Assembly: GCA_944386225.1 (NCBI GenBank) | Contig: CALXAH010000007.1 | Span: 1-64,000, forward strand | DNA length: 64,000 nt | Direction: 5' to 3' | DNA from: an uncultured Gemmiger sp. | Lineage (GTDB): Bacteria; Bacillota; Clostridia; Oscillospirales; Ruminococcaceae | Part shown: piece after piece, positions 35,026 through 43,547 of the stretch | How positions within the stretch are numbered: position 1 is the stretch's first letter | Layout of the letters: each line of letters opens with the position of its first letter | Translations under genes and position numbers: made by a program | The notes under the pieces: generated by a model | What the model saw: the letters and a program-made list of their open reading frames with translations, nothing else | Database searches by the model: none | What the model was told of the DNA's origin: nothing

Positions 35026-36144
35026 TTAGTCCCGCATCACATCCGCCATAAAATCCGCCAGCCGGGCCGGGGTCATGGCCCCTACCCAGGCCCCCATGCC
35101 GGCCAGTTTTTCGGCGGTGGACCGGTCGTAGGCGGGGGCGGCGTTTTCATCCAGCGCGGTCAGCGCCACCAGCCTGGCCCCGCTCTCCAGAATATCGTGG
35201 CAGACCCCATACAGGTTCTGCCGGGTATTGCCCTCGCACAGGTCGCTGATCAGCACCACCATGGTGCGGTGGGGGGCGGTGATCAGGGATTCGCAGTAGC
35301 GCAGCGCCCCGGCAATGTCGGTGCCGCCGCCCAGCTGCACGCTCATGAGGGTTTCCACCGGGTCCTCCACCCGGCCGCTCAGGTCCACGACGGCGGTGTC
35401 GAAGATCACCAGCCGGGTATCCAGCAGGGGCATCCGGGCAAAGATGCCCGCCATCACCGCGCTGTGGATAATGCTGGGCAGCATGGAACCGCTCTCGTCC
35501 ACCGCCAGGATCACCCGCCAGGGGTTATACCGGCGCACACGGCCATTGAAATAGACCTGTTCCAGCACCAGCCGCTGGTTTTCCCGATCGTAGTGGGAAA
35601 GATTCTTGCGGATGGTGCGCTGAATGTCCAGATTGCGGGCCGAACGCAGGTTGCTGCGGCGGCTGCGGTCCAGTTTGCCCAGCGCCGAGCGTTCCACCTC
35701 GCTGCGCATCTTTTCGGTAAGCTGGTCCGCCACCTTCCGCACGATCCGGCGGGCGGTGTCCAGTACCGGGCCTTTCATCATGTGTTTCAGGCTAAGCACC
35801 GTTTCCAGCAGCGCCTGGTTGGGCTCCATCCGCTCCAGCACTTCCCGGTCCGCCAGCAGCTCGGTGAGCTGATACCGGTCCAGGGCATGGCGCTGCAGGA
35901 TTTCGGCGGTATCCTGGGGAAACAGACTGCGCACCTCGCTGAGCCAGCGGGCCACGGTGGGGGCACTGGCCCCGCCGCCGCCCTGCGGGTCCCGCTTTTC
36001 GTCCTCGCCGGCCTCCCGGCCATACAGAAAATCCAGCGCGTCGTCCATCCGCAGCAGCCGGGCGCCCCCCAGCGGCAGCGCCCCCTCGGCATTCCGGCCC
36101 AGAATCAGCCGCCAGCGGTTGAGTGCGGCACCATCGGTGATCAT
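35026..36144 (-). CDS. VWA-domain protein (CoxE/YehP-like)
   Basis: The 372-residue protein has a helical N-terminal half (about 60-205) and a C-terminal von Willebrand A domain starting at VILAVDESGSM. The metal-ion-dependent adhesion site is complete (Asp216-x-Ser218-x-Ser220, then GGGTDIAGAL and VVLISDL). VWA proteins of this type work as partners of MoxR-type AAA ATPases in assembling or remodelling other proteins. Its start overlaps the DUF5682 stop by four bases. It is cytoplasmic, with no signal peptide. Confidence 0.88.
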   Translation of the reverse strand: MITDGAALNRWRLILGRNAEGALPLGGARLLRMDDALDFLYGREAGEDEKRDPQGGGGASAPTVARWLSEVRSLFPQDTAEILQRHALDRYQLTELLADREVLERMEPNQALLETVLSLKHMMKGPVLDTARRIVRKVADQLTEKMRSEVERSALGKLDRSRRSNLRSARNLDIQRTIRKNLSHYDRENQRLVLEQVYFNGRVRRYNPWRVILAVDESGSMLPSIIHSAVMAGIFARMPLLDTRLVIFDTAVVDLSGRVEDPVETLMSVQLGGGTDIAGALRYCESLITAPHRTMVVLISDLCEGNTRQNLYGVCHDILESGARLVALTALDENAAPAYDRSTAEKLAGMGAWVGAMTPARLADFMADVMRD

Positions 36145-38543
36145 GTGTCCTCCCCTCCCTGCCCGGTAAAATTATCCAGCCGGGCAGCTGCCCAGGCATC
36201 CACCGCTTCAGCCCGGGCGTAGGCGGCGGCATCTGTCGCAGGCCGCCGCAGCGCCGCCGAACCGGCACCGTGCATTGCTGCTGCCCGCCGGGCAATGCGG
36301 TCGGTTTCCAGCGGGACAAAGTAGCTGAACGCCAGCCGCAGTTCCGGCAGCAGAGAGGCAAAATCCTCGCTGGGCAGTTCGCAGATCAGCCCGTCGATCT
36401 GCCGCTGGAATTCTTCGTCGGTCAGCAGCAGATCCCGGGCGGTGGAAAACAGGCCCTGCAAGAATGCCGCGGATTGCAGCATTCTGCCCCGGGTGCCCTG
36501 CAGATAGCCCCGCACCGCCCTGTCCACCGCCGGTTTCCAGCCCGGATCGGCCCCATACAGCAGCCCCAGCACCGCCCCGTGCAGCGCCGGGTGGATCGGG
36601 TCCTGCCGCACCAGCCGTTCAAAAGCGTTGAGAAGCGGCGGGCGCTGGTCGAAAAAGGATTCCCGGCCGGTGATCTGGTACAGCAGCATACAGGCCCGCT
36701 GCACCCCCGGGGCGGTGTGGTCGTCCACCGTGTTCATGGCGGGCAGCATCTGCAGAATACGGGCAAAGCACCGGCCCAGCAGTGCCGGGTATTCCAGAAT
36801 GTTCCGCTCATTATACAAACTCTGCCATTCCTGCAGGGCATTCAGCGAGGCACAGGCTTCGCACAGGGAGACAAAGTCCCCGTCGGCCAGGAGCAGTTCC
36901 TCCATCCGGCCGGTCAGCGCGTTTATCTCCGGCAAGCCCATCAGGAACCCCTGCACCAGCAGATCGGCCCCTTCGGATGCGCGGCCCGCCTCGGCCATGC
37001 GGCGGCGCAGTTCAGAGGCGCAGGCCTCCTGCACCGTGGCGCCGGACACCGCGTGTTCGATCAGGGCGGTTTCTACGCCAATGCTCCAGCGGTATTCCCA
37101 GGTTTCCCGGATCAGGTTGCGGTCCCTGCGGCGGCGCAGGTCCGGGCCTTTTTCCCGCCGAGCAAATTCACAGCCGAGAAAATCCGTGCGATAGAAAAAC
37201 CGGCTGATCTCCCGGTGGCGGGGAGAAGAAAAGACGGAAAGTGCAACGGTCTGCCGGGCGGCGCCCTGCTGTTTCAGCCGGAAGGCCCGGCACTGGGCCT
37301 GGAAATCCTGCACCAGCGGCGGCACCGGCGCTCCCTCGCAGAGCCAGCCCACCGTTTTGCCGGTGGTCAGCTCCCGCAGCAGGCGCAGCGGTTCGCTGCC
37401 GGACAGGTTGGCTTCCCCCTTTACAAAGCTGCTGAGCACCGCGTCCCGCAGCTCATACAGGCCGGGGGCCGGTTTATCCCGCAGCTGGGCCAGCATCCGC
37501 GCCTGCTGCCAGGCACAGGTTTCATCGTAGGCGGAGAGGGTATCCCCCTCCCGGCGCAGGCGGCGGCCGGTGCGCACCAGATAGTCCAGCACCGTTTGCT
37601 CCCAGGCCTGCCGGGGTTCGGCGGTGTGGAGTGCCGCCCAGATATCCGTGTAGAAGCCGGGGACCGGCATACCACTGGCGTAGCCGGCCAGTGCGTCGGC
37701 GGCAGGCAGGCTGTACCGCATGGGGTAGACCGACTGCCCCTTTTGGGGTGGCGGGGGCGGCGTTTCGTCGGTGGGATGCAGCAGCCCCTCGACGTGAAAG
37801 CCGCCGGTCACCACCAGTACACGGCTGTATTCTGCTGCGGCTTCCCGGATGCGGCGGGCCATGTGGGCTTCCCGCACCAGGCAGCCGTCCGCCCGCAGCT
37901 CAGCCGCCGGGGTGCTCTGCCGTGCCAGGCGGCAGTACAGGTTCAGCTGCCGCACAAAAGCCTCGGTGGACAGGGTGGGGCCTGCCGTTTCAAAATACTT
38001 CTCCCAGAATTCTTCAAAATCCCGCAGACCCGCTTTTTCGCAGAGGTTTTTCTGAAACTGGTTGGCGGCCAAGTAGGTGTCACTGGCGTAGTTGGATTTT
38101 TCTTCCTCCGCCCGCAGACCCCGGTCGGCCTGGGTGGCCAGCAAAATCTGTGCATAGGGCAGGTCGATAAATCGCCCGGGAATCCCCCGCGCGGCGGCCG
38201 CCCGCAGCGCCACCAGTTCCGGCGACGAGTCCAGGAACGGGTAATAGCACCGGAACGACGTCGGCTCCTCCCCTGACCCGGGCAGGCGGTGTTCCTCATC
38301 CCGCCAGGCGTAGTACAGCGCGATGGGGGCTTTGGTGTCCGGGCTGGTCAGCACCGGCAGCAGATCGTTGGCGTTTTCCGGCCCCTCCACCAGGATACAG
38401 TCCGGCGCATACCGCTCAATGGCGCGTTCCAGGTGCCAGGCGCAGGCCGGGCTGTGGTGGCGCACCGGATAATACAGCACCGGCGCTTCCCAGGAAAACG
38501 GGGTCACCGCAGCTTGTTCCGTGCCTCGTAATAGCGTGTCCAT
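36141..38543 (-). CDS. DUF5682 family protein, 800 aa
   Basis: The N-terminus has YYPVRHHSPACAWHLERAIE and ILVEGPENANDLLPVL, and a later block VLVVTGGFHVEGL. This spacing of RHHS, EGP and GGFHVEGL resembles erythromycin-esterase/TraB-like hydrolase folds and is the DUF5682 pattern. The rest is helical. There is no membrane segment. The gene overlaps the MoxR gene by 40 bases and starts after GGGAGGG. It is likely the enzymatic member acted on by the MoxR-VWA pair; this is inference and no substrate is known. Confidence 0.8.
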   Translation of the reverse strand: MDTLLRGTEQAAVTPFSWEAPVLYYPVRHHSPACAWHLERAIERYAPDCILVEGPENANDLLPVLTSPDTKAPIALYYAWRDEEHRLPGSGEEPTSFRCYYPFLDSSPELVALRAAAARGIPGRFIDLPYAQILLATQADRGLRAEEEKSNYASDTYLAANQFQKNLCEKAGLRDFEEFWEKYFETAGPTLSTEAFVRQLNLYCRLARQSTPAAELRADGCLVREAHMARRIREAAAEYSRVLVVTGGFHVEGLLHPTDETPPPPPQKGQSVYPMRYSLPAADALAGYASGMPVPGFYTDIWAALHTAEPRQAWEQTVLDYLVRTGRRLRREGDTLSAYDETCAWQQARMLAQLRDKPAPGLYELRDAVLSSFVKGEANLSGSEPLRLLRELTTGKTVGWLCEGAPVPPLVQDFQAQCRAFRLKQQGAARQTVALSVFSSPRHREISRFFYRTDFLGCEFARREKGPDLRRRRDRNLIRETWEYRWSIGVETALIEHAVSGATVQEACASELRRRMAEAGRASEGADLLVQGFLMGLPEINALTGRMEELLLADGDFVSLCEACASLNALQEWQSLYNERNILEYPALLGRCFARILQMLPAMNTVDDHTAPGVQRACMLLYQITGRESFFDQRPPLLNAFERLVRQDPIHPALHGAVLGLLYGADPGWKPAVDRAVRGYLQGTRGRMLQSAAFLQGLFSTARDLLLTDEEFQRQIDGLICELPSEDFASLLPELRLAFSYFVPLETDRIARRAAAMHGAGSAALRRPATDAAAYARAEAVDAWAAARLDNFTGQGGEDT

Positions 38544-39619
38544 GCGCCGCCCTCCCGCTGTGCCCGGTTCCGCACCACCGTGGAAAAATAGCCTTCGATC
38601 CTGTCCATGTCTTCCCGGGATTCCTTGGCCACGGCGCCCACCAGGTTCTCCACCAGGCAGCGCTCCTCCATATGGCCGTCCCCGTAGTACCAGGCAGTCA
38701 TCAGCGTCTGGAAATACACCGATACCGCTTCGGCAGTGCTCATGACCGCCGAGGGTTTCTCGATCCGCTGGCCCCGGTCGGAGATGCCTTCCCGCAGTTC
38801 GTGGTAGGTGACCGCCAGCAGCTCGGCGGCTTCCTCATCCAGCGGCCCCGGAATCCCGGCGGCCTCCGCCAGCGCACCGGCCTCGTTCAGAATGATCTGC
38901 TTTTCCAGCGCCACATCCCCGATCGGGCGCACCGTTTCAAAGTTGAAGCGGCGCTTTAAGGCACTGGACATCTCGTTGACCCCTTTATCCCGGGTGTTGG
39001 CGGTGCCGATCACGTTGAAGCCCGGCCGGGCAAAGAGCAGTCCCTCGTCCCCCAGTTCCGGGATATTCAGCACCTTGTCGCTGAGCACGCTGATCAGGCA
39101 GTCCTGCACCTCGGCGGGGGTACGGGTGATCTCCTCGAAGCGGGTCAGAATGCCTTTTTCCATCCCCACATACAGCGGCGCGGGCACCAGCGCCCGGCGG
39201 CTGGGACCATCCGCCAGCAGCAGCGCATAGTTCCAGCTGTACTTGATCATATCCTCGGTGGTACCGGCGGTCCCCTGCACGGTGTTGGTGCTGCATCCGC
39301 TGATGGCCGCCGCCAGCAGTTCGGACAGCATGGTTTTGGCGGTGCCTGGTTCGCCCACCAGCATCAGGCCCCGGTTGCCCGCCAGTGTAACGATGCATCG
39401 TTCCACCAGTGCGTCGTTGCCCAGATATTTTTTGCGGATCAGGATTTCTTTGTCGCCGCAGCGCACCGGCTTGGGTGAACCCAGAATAAACAGACGCACC
39501 GCTTTGGGCGAAAGGCGCCAGTTTTCCGGTTTGCGGTTGCCCTCGTCCCACAAACGCAGGGCATCCAGTTCCTCTTTATACCGCTGTTCGGCCTGGGGGC
39601 GGAGTACAGAGTGTTCCAT
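38504..39619 (-). CDS. MoxR-family AAA+ ATPase (YehL-like)
   Basis: The 371-residue ATPase has Walker A GEPGTAKT (89-96), a Walker B region in GILTRFEEITR, sensor-type GTANTRD and the arginine-finger region ALKRRFNFETV. These mark the MoxR branch, which remodels proteins with VWA partners. It is the first gene of the six-gene leftward operon, with GAGGTGA before ATG 39619 and a good promoter just upstream. The downstream VWA gene is its likely adaptor. Confidence 0.9.
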   Translation of the reverse strand: MEHSVLRPQAEQRYKEELDALRLWDEGNRKPENWRLSPKAVRLFILGSPKPVRCGDKEILIRKKYLGNDALVERCIVTLAGNRGLMLVGEPGTAKTMLSELLAAAISGCSTNTVQGTAGTTEDMIKYSWNYALLLADGPSRRALVPAPLYVGMEKGILTRFEEITRTPAEVQDCLISVLSDKVLNIPELGDEGLLFARPGFNVIGTANTRDKGVNEMSSALKRRFNFETVRPIGDVALEKQIILNEAGALAEAAGIPGPLDEEAAELLAVTYHELREGISDRGQRIEKPSAVMSTAEAVSVYFQTLMTAWYYGDGHMEERCLVENLVGAVAKESREDMDRIEGYFSTVVRNRAQREGGAWTRYYEARNKLR

Positions 39620-39664
39620 GATTGGTCACCTCATTTCGCAAAACAAAACAAACAAGTTGATTTC

Positions 39665-39693
39665 ATTTTAGTGCAAAGCCACAAAAATAACAA
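39665..39693 (-). promoter_or_regulatory. Promoter of the MoxR-DUF5682-VWA-SWIM-DUF4132 operon
   Basis: On the minus strand TTGTTA (39693-39688), 17-base spacer, TAAAAT (39670-39665), about 45 bases before the MoxR start. Confidence 0.6.
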
Positions 39694-39705
39694 GTCGGGA
39701 CAGAA

Positions 39706-39745
39706 TGAAAAAGCCGCGGCGTTCCCAAAACGGAAACGCCGCGGC
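39706..39745 (-). terminator. Terminator after the ribonucleotide reductase gene
   Basis: GCCGCGGCGTT and AACGCCGCGGC pair and the minus strand continues with TTTTTCATTC. Confidence 0.85.
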
Positions 39746-39757
39746 AGGCAGATTGAT

Positions 39758-42103
39758 TCAGCGGATGGGGCAGACGCCGTTCACACAGTCGGACGCGCCG
39801 ATGTCCAGTTCGGTCTCCTCGTGCTCATAGCGGCAGAGCAGCGAGGGGTTGAAGGGACGCATGGCGGCACGGCGGCACTCGTACTCTTCCTTGGTGATCT
39901 CCTCATAGGGCAGCAGATCGTAGAAGCTGTCGTCGTAGCTCAGGAAAGAGAGGGCGACCACATCGTCCCAGTGATCCCAGACCCACTGTTCCACGTCGTC
40001 CCACTCGTTGTCCCGCACGTGGACGGTAATGGAGCAGTTGTGATCCACATAGTGCTCCATGAACAGCTTGTAGTTTTCCAGCTGCTCGATGGCGGACACA
40101 TCCCCCTTGACCCGGCCGGCGGGCGCCTTGACCGGGAATTCCAGCACCTTGGTGGTGGGGTCTTCCGGATCCTGGCCCACCTCGGGCAGGACGGGGTAGC
40201 CCAAATCCTCGCAGACGCGGCAGAGCGGGTCGGTGGCGGTGATCCGGACGCGGCGGATGTAGTAGGGAGAATGGGAGTAATGCACGCCGCTGGACACGGT
40301 GGGCAGCAGCGACAGGGTGCCTTCGGGCTTGAGGGTGGTCACCAGCAGGGGATGGTTGCCGCCCAGACGGTCGGCCAGCTCGTCGGCGGCCTTGTGGGCC
40401 TCGGCGCGCATCGCATCCAGCAGGGCGGCCTGCTCCTCCCGGCTCATGCCGGTGGCGTTGACCATATCCTGCCAGCCGGTGAGGGAGCAGCCCAGCAGGC
40501 GGTCCCGCTTCTGCACCCGATCCCACCGGTACATCTCCAGTTCCCGGCAGGTCATGCGGTAGCCCGCCCGGGCGGACAGGCGCTGAGCCTCCAGCAGGCC
40601 CTCTTTATCCAGGGTGCCGTACTCATCCACAAAGGCCATCACGTTGACGGTGGTCAGGTTGCACAGGCCGTTGGAATCCAGCAGGATCTCGCCGCAGGGG
40701 TTGCAGCCGCAGAAGTTGGGGCGGCGCTTCAGGCCCGCCTCCTCGTTGATCCAGCCCGGTTCGCCGGAGTAGCGCATCTGCTGCAGATGCCAGTGCAGCT
40801 TTTCCCGGGTGGGCTTCTGGCGGTAGAAGATGGAGTTGTTGCTCATCTGCCGGTGGGCGATGCTCTTGTCGATTTCCCAGTGGCCGTTGACCTGGCGGTA
40901 CAGGTTGCTCTTGGCCTGGATGCAGGTCTCGTCGTCCGCGTCCACCAGGCCGATCTCAGAGGTGCGGCGCACACCGCCGGACACCACGTTCTCGCCGATG
41001 ATGTTGGCGATGTCCAGCAGGTCGATGGGACGCAGGCGGGTGCGGACCGCGGAATCCCGGGCGCCCGCGCCGGTGACCACCTTGTGGATCTTGTCCAGCA
41101 TGGCCATCATGGAGCCGGAACCGCTGGCGGTGCCGCCGAAGGTCTTGAGGCGCTCGCCCTTCGGACGGATGGAGTCGTAGACCACCACCAGGGTGGTGAT
41201 GCCCTCGTATTCCCGGTTGGTGAGCAGTTCAAAGTAGCGGGTCAGCGCCTGGGCCCAGCCCTCCTTGGAGTCGCCGATGGCCAGGGTGGCGGTGTCCCGG
41301 GTAAAGGTCAGGTTGGTGTACTCCAGACGCTCGCCGGCCGGGACGGGATCGTAGGACTTGTGCAGGATCTGCAGGTCGGTGCGCACCTGGGGCAGCTTGT
41401 CCGCGTCGGACTTAAGCACCCGCACGCCCACGCCGCTGCCCACCATCAGAAGGTAGAACAGGTCGTGGTAGGCGGTGAAGTCGTCGATCACGGTAAAGGC
41501 GCAGTTGTAGTTGGCCATGGGGTACTTTTCGGCCACCGGGGTGCCGCCCACCCACAGGGTACGGCCGGACAGGAACTGGCGCAGATGGTAGATGTTATCG
41601 TAGAGTTTTTCCGCTTCTTCCCGGGAGGTGGGGGCCAGCGAAGCGTTGTATTCCACCGCGCGGCGCACCGTCTCCCACCAGAATTCCCGGCGGCCCTGGT
41701 GAGGCAGATAGCGGGAATAGGTGCGGGTGTACACAAACGCGCCCAGCTGCTCCATGGGGTTGGGAGCGTGCTTGTAGGGGCTGAGGAATTCCCGGCTCAG
41801 GATGCCCTCTTTCCAGTCGGCGCTGGTGCGCTCCTTCTCCTTCTGCATCCGGTACAGGATGTAGGCCTTGGCGGTGCGGTAGTATTTCTGTTCAAACAGG
41901 GTTTCTTCCACCGCGTCCTGGATGTTCTCGATATCCAGGATTTCCTGACCGGTGAGCTTGAGCCGCTCGGTGACGGAATCGGTGATATGATCCACCGCCT
42001 GGGTGTCATGTTCCCCGGCGGCAGCCGCCGCCAGGGTGACGGCCCGGCGGATAAATTCAGCGTCGAAAGGCACGACCTTGCCGCTGCGCTTGCGTACGTT
42101 CAT
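39758..42103 (-). CDS. Adenosylcobalamin-dependent ribonucleoside-triphosphate reductase (class II)
   Basis: This 781-residue enzyme makes deoxyribonucleotides without oxygen. An ATP-cone regulatory domain occupies about residues 1-90 (MNVRKRSGKVVPFDAEFIRR). The barrel follows with NYNCAF, the active-site FCGCNPCGEILLDS with the radical-forming Cys, and a C-terminal redox pair in CVNGVCPIR. Absence of a glycyl-radical motif and of small-subunit genes fits the monomeric B12-dependent class. ATG 42103 follows AGGAGG. It has its own promoter, overlapped by an NrdR-type box, and terminator. Confidence 0.92.
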   Translation of the reverse strand: MNVRKRSGKVVPFDAEFIRRAVTLAAAAAGEHDTQAVDHITDSVTERLKLTGQEILDIENIQDAVEETLFEQKYYRTAKAYILYRMQKEKERTSADWKEGILSREFLSPYKHAPNPMEQLGAFVYTRTYSRYLPHQGRREFWWETVRRAVEYNASLAPTSREEAEKLYDNIYHLRQFLSGRTLWVGGTPVAEKYPMANYNCAFTVIDDFTAYHDLFYLLMVGSGVGVRVLKSDADKLPQVRTDLQILHKSYDPVPAGERLEYTNLTFTRDTATLAIGDSKEGWAQALTRYFELLTNREYEGITTLVVVYDSIRPKGERLKTFGGTASGSGSMMAMLDKIHKVVTGAGARDSAVRTRLRPIDLLDIANIIGENVVSGGVRRTSEIGLVDADDETCIQAKSNLYRQVNGHWEIDKSIAHRQMSNNSIFYRQKPTREKLHWHLQQMRYSGEPGWINEEAGLKRRPNFCGCNPCGEILLDSNGLCNLTTVNVMAFVDEYGTLDKEGLLEAQRLSARAGYRMTCRELEMYRWDRVQKRDRLLGCSLTGWQDMVNATGMSREEQAALLDAMRAEAHKAADELADRLGGNHPLLVTTLKPEGTLSLLPTVSSGVHYSHSPYYIRRVRITATDPLCRVCEDLGYPVLPEVGQDPEDPTTKVLEFPVKAPAGRVKGDVSAIEQLENYKLFMEHYVDHNCSITVHVRDNEWDDVEQWVWDHWDDVVALSFLSYDDSFYDLLPYEEITKEEYECRRAAMRPFNPSLLCRYEHEETELDIGASDCVNGVCPIR

Positions 42104-42135
42104 AGCGTTAATCCTCCTGTAAGTATCGGGCGAGT

Positions 42136-42151
42136 GCACTATATATAGTAT
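42136..42151. promoter_or_regulatory. NrdR-type box
   Basis: GCACTATATATAGTAT contains the palindrome ACTATATATAGT and fits the known NrdR operator pattern. It overlaps the -10 and start site of the reductase promoter, as expected for repression when dNTPs are plentiful. Confidence 0.6.
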
Positions 42152-42173
42152 ATTCACCGCGCTTAAAAGTCAA
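42145..42173 (-). promoter_or_regulatory. Promoter of the ribonucleotide reductase gene
   Basis: On the minus strand TTGACT (42173-42168), 17-base spacer, TACTAT (42150-42145). Confidence 0.65.
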
Positions 42174-42343
42174 TATATTGTTTCCATTTTATCACGGCCA
42201 AATTTTTGCCGCTTTCGGGAAAGGGCAGCGCGGCGCGGTTTTCACGCCCTGCATGGTTTGCCGTGCCGGTTTTGGGACACACTGTGTAGTACAATGGAAC
42301 AATACGCTTTTGCCCGTACAACAAAATCAGGAGAGGTGAACGT

Positions 42344-43177
42344 ATGCGAACGATTGCACAGGCGGATCTGAAGGATTTTGCCCAAGCGCTGTATCTGAAC
42401 GAAAAAGCCCGGGCCACTGTGGCCAAGTATCTGCAGGCGGTTGGTGAATTTGCGGCGTTTCTGGCCGGGGAGGAGGTGACCAAGCAGGCGCTGCTGCGGT
42501 ACCGGGACGAACTGCTGCTGCGGGCCCGGCCCCGCACCGTGAACGGAAAACTGACCGCTATCCATGCCTATCTGGCTTTCCGGCACTGGGATGACGTGAA
42601 GATCCGGCATCTGAAGATTCAGCACCAGCCGTTTCTGGAGGAAAGCCGGGAACTGAGCCGGGCCGAATACAACCGGCTGCTGACAGCTGCCCGGCGGCGG
42701 GATCCCCGCCTGTACCTGCTGCTGATGACCCTGGGCGGCACCGGTATCCGGATCAGCGAGCTGGCCTATATCACGGTGCAGGCAGCCCGCGCCGGGCGGG
42801 CGGAGATCCGGATGAAGGGCAAAAGCCGCACCATCCTGATGCCCCGGCGGCTGTGTGCCCGGCTGCTGGCTTACTGCCGGCAGAACGGTATCCGGGAGGG
42901 GGCTGTTTTTTGCACCAGAAGCGGGCGGCCGCTGGACCGCTCCAACGTATGGCACGCCATGAAACGGCTGTGTGCCGAAGCCAGGGTATCGGCCGACAAG
43001 GTGTTCCCCCATAATTTCCGGCATCTGTTTGCCCGGATGTTCTATGAGGTGGAGAAAAATCTGGCCCATCTGGCCGACGTGCTGGGCCACACCCGGATCG
43101 AAACCACCCGGATCTACGTGGCGGTAAGCGTAACCGCCCACCAAAAAATCCTGGAACGGATGGAATTGGTGCAATAA
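42344..43177 (+). CDS. Tyrosine recombinase of a DNA inversion switch
   Basis: The 277-residue protein has an N-terminal SAM-like core-binding domain (1-95) and a catalytic domain with Arg136 (GGTGIRISEL), Lys158 or Lys160 (MKGKSRT), His223 and Arg226 (PHNFRHLFA), His249 (LGHTRIETT) and the nucleophile Tyr258 (RIYVAVS). AGGAGAGG precedes ATG 42344. Only eight bases after its stop begins the first of two perfect 26-bp inverted repeats enclosing 256 bp, so it most likely inverts that segment, like the recombinases of phase-variable promoters in gut bacteria. It is much shorter than phage integrases and has no excisionase next to it. Confidence 0.88.
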   Translation: MRTIAQADLKDFAQALYLNEKARATVAKYLQAVGEFAAFLAGEEVTKQALLRYRDELLLRARPRTVNGKLTAIHAYLAFRHWDDVKIRHLKIQHQPFLEESRELSRAEYNRLLTAARRRDPRLYLLLMTLGGTGIRISELAYITVQAARAGRAEIRMKGKSRTILMPRRLCARLLAYCRQNGIREGAVFCTRSGRPLDRSNVWHAMKRLCAEARVSADKVFPHNFRHLFARMFYEVEKNLAHLADVLGHTRIETTRIYVAVSVTAHQKILERMELVQ

Positions 43178-43184
43178 ACAAAAA

Positions 43185-43210
43185 ACCACAGAATAATCCT
43201 TCTGTGGTAA
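43185..43210 (+). repeat. Inversion site, left copy
   Basis: The 26-bp repeat is perfectly matched in inverse orientation at 43467-43492. It is built of two 9-bp half-sites, ACCACAGAA and TTCTGTGGT, around an asymmetric six-base core TAATCC. This is the form of a tyrosine recombinase crossover site. Confidence 0.9.
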
Positions 43211-43297
43211 AACGTCTTTCTGAATTTTCGGTTTTCCGCATTCCGGCGGCAATCCGCTCTGTGCAAGCCATGCGAAAAATGCCGAACACATATACAA

Positions 43298-43326
43298 ACT
43301 ATACCATTGCCGGCTATTTTTTACAA
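43298..43326 (-). promoter_or_regulatory. Invertible promoter
   Basis: On the minus strand TTGTAA (43326-43321), 17-base spacer, TATAGT (43303-43298). It lies inside the invertible segment and points left in this assembly. Confidence 0.55.
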
Positions 43327-43365
43327 GGGAAAGTTCCGGCGCGCTTTTTGAGCGCAAGACAACCA

Positions 43366-43402
43366 AGGCCTGAAGCAATCTTCTGTTGCAGGCCTGTTTT
43401 TT
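43366..43402 (+). terminator. Terminator inside the invertible segment
   Basis: AGGCCTG (43366-43372) pairs with CAGGCCT (43389-43395), followed by GTTTTTT on the plus strand. Confidence 0.75.
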
Positions 43403-43466
43403 ATGCGTATTTTTTGATTTGTTTTACTTTTGCGCAGCTGATATGTAGTCCGTTTTGCGAAATGCT

Positions 43467-43492
43467 GTACCACAGAAGGATTATTCTGTGGT
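43467..43492 (-). repeat. Inversion site, right copy
   Basis: Perfect inverse copy of 43185-43210 with the same 9-6-9 arrangement. It lies 55 bases before the start of the 86-residue gene. Confidence 0.9.
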
Positions 43493-43547
43493 AGGCGGGC
43501 AGGATACAACACGCGCTTTGCAATCAGGCGCCTGCACGGAGGAGCGA

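Larger units (their letters stand above)
43211..43466. mobile_element. Invertible 256-bp segment with promoter and terminator
   Basis: The segment between the inverted sites holds no credible gene. It carries a leftward promoter (43298-43326) and a rightward terminator (43366-43402). As given, the promoter points back at the recombinase gene on the antisense strand while the terminator blocks read-through to the right. After inversion the promoter would face the 86-residue gene at 43548 and the terminator would no longer oppose it. Inversion itself is inferred, not seen. Confidence 0.8.

Noticed and set aside
39611-42148. An 845-codon open frame opposite the ribonucleotide reductase
   Set aside because: It is antisense to a highly conserved enzyme and begins at the MoxR promoter; Gly/Val/His-rich shadow translation.
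42344-43177. Tyrosine recombinase as integrase of the tRNA-Ala island
   Set aside because: It is about 36 kb from the attachment fragment and directly adjoins its own inverted repeats.
43204-43494. A 96-codon open frame spanning the invertible segment
   Set aside because: It crosses both inverted repeats and the terminator, has no ribosome site, and would be destroyed at each inversion.
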